A stretch of 64,000 bases of DNA from assembly GCF_021631985.1 (NCBI RefSeq), contig NZ_CP070225.1:5022001-5086000 (forward strand). Direction: 5' to 3'. Within the stretch, counting starts at the first letter, position 1. Each line of letters begins with the position of its first letter. Position numbers and translations under genes: made by a program. Origin of the DNA: Sandaracinus amylolyticus (GTDB lineage: Bacteria > Myxococcota_A > Polyangia > Polyangiales > Sandaracinaceae). Positions 20,881 through 28,505 of the stretch are shown one piece after another. Under the pieces are notes generated by a model. That model made no database searches and was not told the DNA's origin. It was given only the letters and a program-made list of their open reading frames with translations.

Positions 20881-22194
20881 ATGCTCGCGTTCCGCCCACT
20901 CGCGCTCTCCATCGCGCTCGTGCTGCTCGCTGCATGTGATGCCGAGGGAGCCGCCGCGGAGCGCGACGGCGGGATGGACGCGGGCGCGACGCGCGATGCG
21001 GGCGGACGGCCCCCACCGGTCGACGGCGGCGGCGCGTGCGTTCCGCCTGCGGCGCCTTCGGTGCACGAGGGGTGCAATCCCGAGAACGGCTTCGAGTGCG
21101 ACGGCGACTACGACGCTCGCTGCAATCCCGCGTGCCCCGACACGCACTGTTGCAGTCCGCAGGAAGGACGATTCCAGTGCGTTCCGCGCGACGAGTCCGG
21201 TGATTGTCCCGCCGCCGATCTCTGGGTCGACGACGCGCGCATCGCGCCGTACTTCGAATATCGCTACATCGGTCCCAGCGACTGCGCGCTGGTCGAGGGG
21301 TGCGTCGTCGCGCCGGGCATGCGGCGCCTCTTGCGATTCGACGCGTGGACGCCGAACACCGGTGGTGCCGACATGTACCTCGGCGTGCCGACGGCGAGCT
21401 CGCCGAACTTCGAGTACTCGTCGTGCCATCGCCACTATCACTTCGAGACCTACGCCGCGTACGAGCTGCTCGACGCGGAGGACGACTGCGTCGTCGCCGA
21501 GGGTCACAAGCAGGCCTTCTGCCTGCTCGACTACTACACGTATCCCTGCGACGAGGACGACACGAATCCCGATCCCGACGTGCCCGACTGCCGTCGTCTG
21601 AGCGGCTATACGTGCCTCAACCAAGGCATCCGCCGCGGCGCACAGGACGTCTACGAGGCGGACATCGACTGTCAGTGGGTCGACGTCACCGGCCTGCCTC
21701 CGGGCGACTACCGACTCCGCGTGCGCATCAACACCGACCATCTCCTGCGCGAGTCGGACTACGGCAACAACGAAGTGACCGTCCCGGTCACGATCCCCGA
21801 AGATCCCGGCCCGCCGCCCACCGACATCAGCACGCCCTGCGAGGACGAGACGCTCGGGCTCGATCGCACCTGCGGCTTCACGCGCAGCTACGACGGCGAG
21901 TGCGAGCCCGGCACGACGGTGACGCTCGGCTGCTCCGCGACGTGCGGATACGGCGAGTGCAGCGGCGACACGATCCTGATGGTGTGCGAGACCGCGCTCG
22001 GCTCGTCGTGCACGTCGGCCGCGGCGATCGCGACCAACGACGCGTCGGGATGCGGCGCCGGCGCGTGCCGCGGTGGCGCGGACTGCTGCTCGAGCGCGAC
22101 GTTCGAGTGCCCCACGACCGGCAGCTACACCGTGTGGACCGGCCCGCGCGACACCTCGCGCAACGCGACCTGCGAGATCGCGCTGGCTCCCTGA
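20881..22194 (+). CDS. Lysyl oxidase-like lipoprotein
   Basis: A 437-residue exported protein. The signal peptide ends in LVLLAACDA, a lipobox with C19, followed by a DGGMDAG linker. The core carries the lysyl-oxidase copper motif region SSCHRHYHFETYAAYEL and the following EGHKQAFCLLDYY, then GYTCLNQGI and a GNNEVTVPV strand. Lysyl oxidases oxidise primary amines using copper and a lysine-tyrosylquinone; whether the cofactor forms here is unknown. The last ~110 residues, starting at CEDETLGLDRTCGF, are cysteine-rich and not recognised. The frame is open far upstream only as a shadow. ATG 20881 gives a textbook signal peptide. Confidence 0.85.
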   Translation: MLAFRPLALSIALVLLAACDAEGAAAERDGGMDAGATRDAGGRPPPVDGGGACVPPAAPSVHEGCNPENGFECDGDYDARCNPACPDTHCCSPQEGRFQCVPRDESGDCPAADLWVDDARIAPYFEYRYIGPSDCALVEGCVVAPGMRRLLRFDAWTPNTGGADMYLGVPTASSPNFEYSSCHRHYHFETYAAYELLDAEDDCVVAEGHKQAFCLLDYYTYPCDEDDTNPDPDVPDCRRLSGYTCLNQGIRRGAQDVYEADIDCQWVDVTGLPPGDYRLRVRINTDHLLRESDYGNNEVTVPVTIPEDPGPPPTDISTPCEDETLGLDRTCGFTRSYDGECEPGTTVTLGCSATCGYGECSGDTILMVCETALGSSCTSAAAIATNDASGCGAGACRGGADCCSSATFECPTTGSYTVWTGPRDTSRNATCEIALAP

Positions 22195-22213
22195 TCGCAC
22201 GCCACCGCGTCGA

Positions 22214-22777
22214 TCAGATGCCGTAGCGCATCGTGATCGAGAGCGAGCGCACCGAGCGACCGTCGTAGTCGAACGCCGCCGAGTCGAACGAGGGCGCACC
22301 GAGCGTCCCGCGCGCGTCGCGCGAGAACCCGTAGCCTTCCTCGGGGACGCCCATGAATCCCTGGTCGAACACGGTGTCGTCGTCCTCGTCGTGCATCATG
22401 CCGATCGCGAAGCGCCCCGCGGGCACGCTCTCGAAGCGACACCGCGCGACGCCGTTGGTGATCGTCGTGCTGCACGTCGCGACCTCCTGGCCGCCGTGCG
22501 TGAACGTCGACTGCGAGCCGTAGAGCCCGCCGCGCACGTGACCTCGCTCGGAGCGTAGCCCGCGCACCACTGCGATGACCGCGGGCGACGCCGGAGGCTC
22601 CACCCGCAACGCGCCGCGCGCGCGCAGCGCGTCCTGCCCGTGCGATGGTGTCGGCCCGAATGCCGCGAGCAGGAGCGCAGACGCAGCGATCGTGAGCGCC
22701 GCGATCGACCCCGCTCGTGCCCGCCCCCCGACGTTGCTGCGAGTCACCGCTCGACTATGGGCTCGCTCTCGTGCCAT
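22214..22777 (-). CDS. DUF2141-type exported protein
   Basis: A 187-residue protein with an N-terminal signal-like helix (AALTIAASALLLAAFG) and a beta-sandwich region. The region contains IAVVRGLRSERGHVRGGLYG and the diagnostic DUF2141 pattern FAIGMMHDEDDDTVFDQGFMGVPEEGYGFSRDA, in which D-x-N/D and GxPxEGYGFS recur. Members are usually periplasmic or lipoprotein-like with unknown role. Start Met at 22777 precedes the signal helix. The frame extends to 22903, but the extra residues are less hydrophobic and low quality. It is convergent with the lysyl-oxidase gene. Confidence 0.75.
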   Translation of the reverse strand: MARERAHSRAVTRSNVGGRARAGSIAALTIAASALLLAAFGPTPSHGQDALRARGALRVEPPASPAVIAVVRGLRSERGHVRGGLYGSQSTFTHGGQEVATCSTTITNGVARCRFESVPAGRFAIGMMHDEDDDTVFDQGFMGVPEEGYGFSRDARGTLGAPSFDSAAFDYDGRSVRSLSITMRYGI

Positions 22778-22905
22778 CGCGAGCCCCCCTCCGCTCGATG
22801 ATGCGCTTTGATCGGCTTTGACCAGCATCGACGCGCGCTCCTCGACAGATCTCCGCTCGACCCAGCGCCACGTTCGGACGCGCTGTGGAGACGGAGACCA
22901 CACGA

Positions 22906-23298
22906 ATGACCCGCTCGATTCCCACGCTCGTCGTGCTCGCGCTCGTCGCGAGCGCGTGCTGCTTCAGCGGCACCACCGACGCGACGACCACCACCAGCAC
23001 CGATCCCCCGCCCGCGTCCGGCGACACGCGCGCGAGCTGCGACATCGTCGCGACGCTGAGCACATGTCGCGACCTCGGCCCATCGGCGTTCGCGCTGGGC
23101 GAGGACTTCGCGCGCGGGCTCTGCACCGGCACGTACACGTCGGGCGGCACGTGCCCGACCGAGAGCCGCGTGGGCAGCTGCGACGAAGGTGGCGGGCAGA
23201 TCCGACGTTACTACTCGACCGGCGGACTGCCCTACACGCTCGAGACGGCGCAGCAGGACTGTCAGCTGATGCCGGGCGCCACCTTCACCGCGAGCTGA
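22906..23298 (+). CDS. Small predicted lipoprotein of unknown function
   Basis: A 130-residue protein with a lipoprotein signal (TLVVLALVASACC) and a Thr/Pro-rich linker. The small domain that follows has four or more cysteines (SCDIVATLSTC, LCTGTY, TCPTESRVGSC, DCQL). GGAGACGGAGA lies upstream of ATG 22906, so the GTG at 22885 is rejected. I do not recognise the family. It abuts the convergent gene at 23299 without a gap. Secretion and disulfide bonding are inferred. Confidence 0.65.
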   Translation: MTRSIPTLVVLALVASACCFSGTTDATTTTSTDPPPASGDTRASCDIVATLSTCRDLGPSAFALGEDFARGLCTGTYTSGGTCPTESRVGSCDEGGGQIRRYYSTGGLPYTLETAQQDCQLMPGATFTAS

Positions 23299-23742
23299 TC
23301 ACGACGAGGGATCGGGCGGTGCGCCGTACGCGGGCACCGCACCGCCACCCGCGTCGGGCGCGCTCCCGGCGTCGACCGGCGTGGGGCCACCGTAGAGCGG
23401 GCCGACGGCACCGGCGTCCTGCTCGGTGCCCGAGTCGATCGCCGGGGTGCCCGAGTCGATCGCGGGCGCGCCGTATGCGGGCACCGGACCCCCGGAGTCG
23501 ACCTGTGCGCCACCGTCGGGCGCGCGCTCTTCGCTCTCTGCGCAGCCGGTCACGCTCAGCGTCGTCGCGACCGCCGCGCCGAACGCGAACGTCGCGGCAC
23601 GACCGAGGCGTGTCGTCGGTGCACGCAGTGGCGGTGCGCTCGCGAGCGCGTCACCGAGCGACTCGCCGCAGAACGGACAGGCGCTCTCGCTCGCACGCAC
23701 GTGTCGCGTGCAGCCCGGACAAGGAAGCAATCGATTCGTCAT
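23299..23742 (-). CDS. Zinc-ribbon / lipobox protein with three P-x-Y-G-x-P motifs (candidate rSAM substrate)
   Basis: A 147-residue protein. Residues 8-25 form a zinc ribbon (CPGC...CPFCG; ligands C8, C11, C22, C25) with the block RHVRASE. A hydrophobic helix (about 49-65) ends in the lipobox-like SVTGC (C67). The rest is an Asp/Gly/Ser-rich spacer carrying PAYGAP (88-93), PLYGGP (115-120) and PAYGAP (137-142). GGGGAC just upstream supports ATG 23742 over 23754. It is a paralogue of the 105-residue protein 24 bases upstream and third in an operon led by a radical SAM enzyme. That the motif tyrosines are modified is inference. Function otherwise unknown. Confidence 0.72.
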   Translation of the reverse strand: MTNRLLPCPGCTRHVRASESACPFCGESLGDALASAPPLRAPTTRLGRAATFAFGAAVATTLSVTGCAESEERAPDGGAQVDSGGPVPAYGAPAIDSGTPAIDSGTEQDAGAVGPLYGGPTPVDAGSAPDAGGGAVPAYGAPPDPSS

Positions 23743-23766
23743 CTCGTCCCCCATCGTGCGGTCGGT

Positions 23767-24084
23767 TCAGTCGGCAGGCGCCGCGCCGTACGCGGGCGCG
23801 ACGGCTCCCGCGTCGACGCCCGCATCGCTCCCTGCATCCCGCGGCGGTCCGCCGTAGAGCGGCACCGGCGCCAGCGTCTCACACCCTGCGAGACCGACGA
23901 TCGCCGTCGCGATCGCGACCGCGCCCGCCTTCGCGCGGAACGACACGAGCTGCGCACGGCTCGTGATCACGACCTCGCGTGTCGTCGCGTCGATCGTGAT
24001 GGGCTCGATCGCAGCGCCGCAGAACGGACACTGCGCCTCGCTCGCGCGCACGTGGCGATGGCACGACTCACACGGTGTCAGCAT
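23767..24084 (-). CDS. Zinc-ribbon / lipobox protein with two P-x-Y-G motifs (candidate rSAM substrate)
   Basis: A 105-residue paralogue of the protein at 23299. Zinc ligands are C5, C8, C19 and C22 around the same RHVRASE block. A hydrophobic segment at 53-67 ends in GLAGC, a perfect lipobox (C68). The tail carries PLYGGP (75-80) and PAYGAA (97-102), separated by DAGSDAGVDAG. Its start overlaps the 3' end of the radical SAM gene by 17 bases, with GGAGAG upstream, so the two are translated from one mRNA. A zinc ribbon in front of a lipoprotein signal is unusual and might act as a recognition leader (inference). Confidence 0.72.
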   Translation of the reverse strand: MLTPCESCHRHVRASEAQCPFCGAAIEPITIDATTREVVITSRAQLVSFRAKAGAVAIATAIVGLAGCETLAPVPLYGGPPRDAGSDAGVDAGAVAPAYGAAPAD

Positions 24085-25417
24085 CTCGGCTCTCCTCGTC
24101 CTCGACGATCAGCTCGAAGCGTGCGTGATCGAAGGGCTGTCCCGGCGCGCTCTCCACCTTCACCACGCGCTCGCGCTTGCCCGCGCGCTGCATCTCGAGC
24201 GCGCGATGGTGGCAGTACGGATTGTTCCCCGGGCGCCCGAAGAGGACGAATCCCGTCCACGTGCACCCAGCGCGGCACTCGTCGGCGTAATAACAAGTGC
24301 GGCAATAGCCCCAGAGATCCTCGACGGTGCGATCGCGCGTGTATCGCATCGCGCTGCCGCCGCGCTCCCAGATGTCGACGAGCTTCGCGTCGCGGATGTT
24401 GCCGCCGGTCCACGCGAGCGTCGGGAGCGACGGGCATCCCTTGATCGATCCGTCCGCTTCGATGCCGAGCGTCGAGCGCCCCGCGCCGCACGAGTACATG
24501 TGGCCCTTGGGCAAGCTCCCGCGGAGCACGTGCTCGTGCGGCCCGAAGTACCCGACGTTGTTGCCCGGCCAGAGCCGCACGCCGCGCTCGCGACATCGCT
24601 CCGCGAGGCGCGCGAGCATCGGGAACACCTCGAGCAGATCGTAGGGCTGCAGCAGCACCTCGGGCTCGTCCGCGGCGCGCCCCATCGCGACGGTGAGCTG
24701 GATCTGCCAGCTGTGCGCGCCGTGATCCGCGATCGTCTCGAGCACGCTCGGCAGCTCGGGCGCGCTGAGCCGATTGATCTGCGTGTTCGCGCTCACCTGC
24801 ACGCCCGCGGCGCGCAGGTTCTTCATCGCGTCGAGCGCCGCGCGATAGCTGCCCGCGACACCGCGCAGGCGATCGTGCGTGGCCTCGTCGCCGTCGATCG
24901 ACACGCTCGCGCTCTGCAGGCCCGCCGCCGCGGCATCACGCGCGCGCTCCGGCGTGATCCCGCGCCCGCCGGTCGTGAGGATCGCCATCATGCCGCGCGC
25001 GCGGATGCGCCGGATGATGTCGGTCCAGTCGTCGCGCAGGTACGCCTCGCCGCCGATCAGCGAGACCTCCTTCACGCCGAGGTCCGCCATCTGATCGACG
25101 AGATCGAGGCACTGCTCGGTCGAGAGCTCGTCCGGTCGATCGCGCCCCGCGCGCGAGCCGCAGTGACGGCACGCGAGATCACACGCGAGCGTGATCTCCC
25201 AGACCGCGTAGATCGGGCGCACGCGTCGATCGATCGCGCGCGCGTCGTCGGCGAGCGGCAGGCGACGTCGCGCGGGCTCGGCCATCGGTGCGAGCGGCAG
25301 GGACTTCGGGCGAGGCGCGCGGAGGAGCGCGTCGCGCTCCTCCGCGCTGACCAGCTCGCGGCGCTCGGTCCGCGAACCGACAGACACCGCGGGCCCCTTG
25401 TGCTGCGAGTCCGACAC
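24068..25417 (-). CDS. Radical SAM / SPASM domain enzyme
   Basis: A 449-residue enzyme. The radical SAM cluster motif CxxxCxxC is TLACDLACRHC (C79, C83, C86), followed by LIGGEAYLRDD. The C-terminal SPASM region has YSCGAGRSTLGIEADGSIKGCP and WGYCRTCYYADECRAGCTW plus a later YCHH, enough cysteines for auxiliary clusters. SPASM enzymes typically modify peptides or proteins (RiPP maturases, anaerobic sulfatase maturases). The two downstream genes encode small paralogous proteins with repeated tyrosine motifs, and the nearest overlaps this gene's end. They are the best substrate candidates. It starts with GTG at 25417; a later Met at residue 45 is possible, since the first 55 residues are unconserved-looking. 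Confidence 0.88.
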   Translation of the reverse strand: MSDSQHKGPAVSVGSRTERRELVSAEERDALLRAPRPKSLPLAPMAEPARRRLPLADDARAIDRRVRPIYAVWEITLACDLACRHCGSRAGRDRPDELSTEQCLDLVDQMADLGVKEVSLIGGEAYLRDDWTDIIRRIRARGMMAILTTGGRGITPERARDAAAAGLQSASVSIDGDEATHDRLRGVAGSYRAALDAMKNLRAAGVQVSANTQINRLSAPELPSVLETIADHGAHSWQIQLTVAMGRAADEPEVLLQPYDLLEVFPMLARLAERCRERGVRLWPGNNVGYFGPHEHVLRGSLPKGHMYSCGAGRSTLGIEADGSIKGCPSLPTLAWTGGNIRDAKLVDIWERGGSAMRYTRDRTVEDLWGYCRTCYYADECRAGCTWTGFVLFGRPGNNPYCHHRALEMQRAGKRERVVKVESAPGQPFDHARFELIVEDEESRDADTV

Positions 25418-25462
25418 GTCGACCGATGGTAGTGGCCACGGTCGGCGGGATCCATCGCGCGA

Positions 25463-26329
25463 TCAGAATCGATATCCGACGGCGAAGCTCAGCTGCGGCG
25501 TGAAGCCGTACGTCTCGAGCGCATCCTCCACGTCGCGCTCGATGTCGTCGAACATCTCCGGCGCGAGCCCCCGCACCTCGTCGGGCACCACGATCGACGT
25601 CGACGCGCCGAGCGTGTGGGCCCATCCGATCGAGCCACGGATCACGAGGTGATCCCACACGAGCGCGCTCCAACCGAGCTCGACGTGCAGCATGTGGAGC
25701 TCCGCGTCGATGCCGACCTCGTCGAGCCCCGGATACCTCATCGTCTGTCCGACCGCAGCCTCGAAATCGTCGATCCCCACGCGCGTCTCCGCGCCGATGC
25801 GCGTGTAGCCCGCGAGGATCTCGAAGCCGTAGCCCGGCACCGGCCGGATGCCGCCCGACACGCGCACCACGAGCGCGTTCGAGCCCGAGCGATCGACGAG
25901 CGACGCGATCTCGTCGCCGTACGCGCCGATGCCGTGCACGACGTCGTTCATCAAGCCGAGGTAGGGCTCGGGCATGAACCCGAGGTGGCCGCGGATCAGC
26001 AGACCGAGCGGCAGCTCGATGTTCGCCTCGACGCCGACGGTGAGCGGCACCTGCGTCGCGATCGCGAGATCGAGCCCGATCGGGAATGGCTCTCGGCGTG
26101 GTGGCTCGACCATCGGATCCGCGAGGTCGTCCGCGCGTTCACGATCGGGGCGTGAACGCGGCACGCCGCGCGACGTGGACGTGGCGCCGGCGCGCGCTGC
26201 GGCAGGCACCGCGAGCACGCTCGCCTCACCTCGTTGCGCCGAGACGGTCGATGGCTGGAGCGCGCACGCCGCCAGCACCGCGATCGAGACGAGGAGCCCA
26301 CGTGCCGAGTCGCGCCAACTGCAGTGCAC
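25463..26329 (-). CDS. Outer-membrane beta-barrel-like protein
   Basis: A 288-residue exported protein. A signal peptide (LLVSIAVLAACALQPSTVSAQ) precedes an Arg/Asp-rich linker. Alternating amphipathic strands follow, such as GLDLAIATQVPLTVGVEANI, LVVRVSGGIRPVPGYGFEIL and HVELGWSALVWDHLVIRGSIGW. It ends in SFAVGYRF, the aromatic C-terminal signature of outer-membrane barrels. The specific function is not recognised. It lies 45 bases upstream of the radical SAM gene on the same strand and could be cotranscribed. Involvement in export or surface display of the modified proteins is speculative. Confidence 0.7.
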   Translation of the reverse strand: MHCSWRDSARGLLVSIAVLAACALQPSTVSAQRGEASVLAVPAAARAGATSTSRGVPRSRPDRERADDLADPMVEPPRREPFPIGLDLAIATQVPLTVGVEANIELPLGLLIRGHLGFMPEPYLGLMNDVVHGIGAYGDEIASLVDRSGSNALVVRVSGGIRPVPGYGFEILAGYTRIGAETRVGIDDFEAAVGQTMRYPGLDEVGIDAELHMLHVELGWSALVWDHLVIRGSIGWAHTLGASTSIVVPDEVRGLAPEMFDDIERDVEDALETYGFTPQLSFAVGYRF

Positions 26330-26352
26330 GCGACGGGACGGAGCAGCGCTCG

Positions 26353-26378
26353 TGCCATCTCGATCGCGCGAGATGGCA
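26353..26378. other. 10-bp perfect stem-loop between GMC and barrel genes
   Basis: TGCCATCTCG and CGAGATGGCA pair exactly around a six-base loop (ATCGCG), 24 bases before the barrel gene's start on the minus strand. The palindrome GAACGTTC lies next to it at 26380-26387. It may be an operator or a partial attenuator inside the minus-strand gene run. No T-run follows. Confidence 0.55.
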
Positions 26379-26410
26379 TGAACGTTCGCTCGATCGCGCG
26401 CGACGGTGGA

Positions 26411-28396
26411 TCAGAGACGCGCGGCGATGCGCTCGGCGGCGCGCGTCGCCATCGCCATGATCGTCAGCTGCGGGTTCACGCCGAGCGGGCCCGGCACCGT
26501 GCTGCCGTCGACGATGAAGAACCCCGGCAGGTCGTGCGCCTCGTGATCGAGCGACACCACGCTCGTCCTCGGATCCTTGCCCATCTTGCAAGTGCCGAGC
26601 GGGTGATAGCTCGTCAGCAGGCACTGGCTGGGCGCAAGCGTCTGCTTGCGGAAGCGCTCCCACTCGCGACGGCTCTCGAACGTGTGCGCGCCGAGGAGCG
26701 CGGGCCACACCTTCTTCGCGCCCGCCTCCCAGCAGATGTCGCCCATCGCCATCACGCCGCGGTGATACCGATCCGCGTCCTTCTGCGTGAGGTTGTAGAG
26801 CACGGTCGCGGAACCCTGGACGTCGAACGCGATGCGCCCGCGCGACTCGTCCGAGATGAGGATGCCGAACGACGCGATGTGCTCGAGCTCGTTGAGGCGC
26901 TCCATCAGGCGTCGACCGCCGACGGGATACATGAGCGCGGCGTAGTTCCAATCGGGCTGGGCCGCGCTCAGCAGGATGCCGTCGTCGAGGTGCTCGTCGC
27001 AGCCGTAGCCCTGCGGGATGTGATCCATCCCGCGGATCGCGTCGTCGAAGAGCGCGTTGAGCCCGCCGCTCGGATGCAGCGTGAGGTTGCGACCGACCTG
27101 ACCGCTCGAGTTGCAGAGGCCGTTCTTGAGCAAGAAGAGCGGCGTCGGCAGCGCGCCTCCCGCGAACACCACGGCGCGGCCGCGCACGCGGATCGTCTTG
27201 CCGTTCTTCGCGACGCCCTCGATGCCGACGGCGCGCCCCTTCTCGACGATCACGCGCTTCGCGGTGAGCCCGGTGAAGAGCATCGCTCCGCGCTCGAGCG
27301 CAGGCGGCACGTAGCTGATGTTCGTCGAGCGACGCGCGTCGGTGCGGCACCCGAAGTCGCAGAACCCCGAGCCCTCGCAGCCCGGCGCGTTGCGCACGAT
27401 CGAGAAGTGGCTCCAGCCGAGCTTGTCGCAGCCGCGCGCGAACACGTCGGCGATGCGCCCGATGTGCTGCCGCGCCGCGGGCTGCACCTGCAGGATGCTC
27501 TCGACGCGCTCGAAGTAGCCCTGCATGTGCTCGCGCGCGAAGTCGTCGGTGCCGATGTCCTCGCACCATCGATCGAGCACCGCGCTCGGCGTGCGGAAGC
27601 ACGTGCCGCCGTTCACCGCGGTCGAGCCGCCGACGAGGCGACCCATGAACACCGGCATCAGGTTGCTGCCGACCGCCATGCCGCCGCGATAGAAGTCGCG
27701 ATGCGCCTTCTGCGAGCTGCCGGTGAACGCATCGCGCCGGTGCAGCTCGCCCTCTTCGACGAAGCACACCGCGAAGCCGCGCTCCGCGAGCTCGCGACCG
27801 ACGACCGCGCCGCCCGCGCCGGTGCCGACGACGACGACCTCGCACTCGACGTCGCCGTCGTCCCACGTCTCGGCGCGCACGACCTGCTCGAGCCAGCGAG
27901 GCTGCTCGAGCGTCTTCACGACGTTGAGCTTGCCGCCCATGCGCTCGTACACGGGCTCGCGATCGAAGTGCGCGAACTTGATCGCGAACTGCATCACCTG
28001 GAAGGGCGCGCGCAGCACGGGATCGCTCTCCCACGCGCGCATCACGTCTTCCTGATCGTCGGCGCTCAGATCACGGAAGCGACGACCCTTCTTCGCGATG
28101 GCCGCGTGGTCGTACGCGAGCGCGACCGCACCGAGCGCCTTCGGCAGCTGCGGGAAGAGATGCGCGACCGTCTCCTCGACCAGCGCGATCGTCTGCTCGT
28201 CGGCGCGCTGCACGCGACCACCGCCGGGGATCGTCGCCTCGGCGAACGCCAGGAGCGCTTCGTACTCACGCGGACCGAGCTGACTCTGGTCCGCCGGATG
28301 CGTGGCTCGCGCACGGCGCGCGGAGGATCGGCGCGAGCCCGAGAGGGCATCCGAAACGTCCGCATCGATCGCCGTACGACGCAACAGGTCGATCAT
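26411..28396 (-). CDS. GMC-family FAD oxidoreductase with N-terminal gluconate-dehydrogenase-subunit-3-like region
   Basis: A 661-residue flavoprotein. Residues ~38-165 (LGPREYEALLAFAEATIPGG onward) resemble the small helical subunit 3 of gluconate 2-dehydrogenase. The FAD-binding motif GTGAGGAVVGRELAERG begins at residue 191. A VGGSTAVNGGTC loop and a cysteine-rich CEGSGFCDFGC region follow. The C-terminus has YHPLGTCKMG and VNPQLTIMAMATRAAERI with the catalytic His and Asn. It probably oxidises an alcohol; the substrate is unknown. Start ATG 28396 precedes the conserved part, although the open frame extends to 28699 in shadow. The fusion of the small subunit to the catalytic part is notable. 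Confidence 0.85.
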   Translation of the reverse strand: MIDLLRRTAIDADVSDALSGSRRSSARRARATHPADQSQLGPREYEALLAFAEATIPGGGRVQRADEQTIALVEETVAHLFPQLPKALGAVALAYDHAAIAKKGRRFRDLSADDQEDVMRAWESDPVLRAPFQVMQFAIKFAHFDREPVYERMGGKLNVVKTLEQPRWLEQVVRAETWDDGDVECEVVVVGTGAGGAVVGRELAERGFAVCFVEEGELHRRDAFTGSSQKAHRDFYRGGMAVGSNLMPVFMGRLVGGSTAVNGGTCFRTPSAVLDRWCEDIGTDDFAREHMQGYFERVESILQVQPAARQHIGRIADVFARGCDKLGWSHFSIVRNAPGCEGSGFCDFGCRTDARRSTNISYVPPALERGAMLFTGLTAKRVIVEKGRAVGIEGVAKNGKTIRVRGRAVVFAGGALPTPLFLLKNGLCNSSGQVGRNLTLHPSGGLNALFDDAIRGMDHIPQGYGCDEHLDDGILLSAAQPDWNYAALMYPVGGRRLMERLNELEHIASFGILISDESRGRIAFDVQGSATVLYNLTQKDADRYHRGVMAMGDICWEAGAKKVWPALLGAHTFESRREWERFRKQTLAPSQCLLTSYHPLGTCKMGKDPRTSVVSLDHEAHDLPGFFIVDGSTVPGPLGVNPQLTIMAMATRAAERIAARL

Positions 28397-28505
28397 GCAG
28401 CGGCCGAGTATTGGGCGGCTCCGGCCGATCGGCCAGCCTGGCTCCGGCCGCTCGTGACGATTCTCCGCGCGTGCGTAGTAGGCTTCGCACCTTCGAGCGC
28501 TGCGC

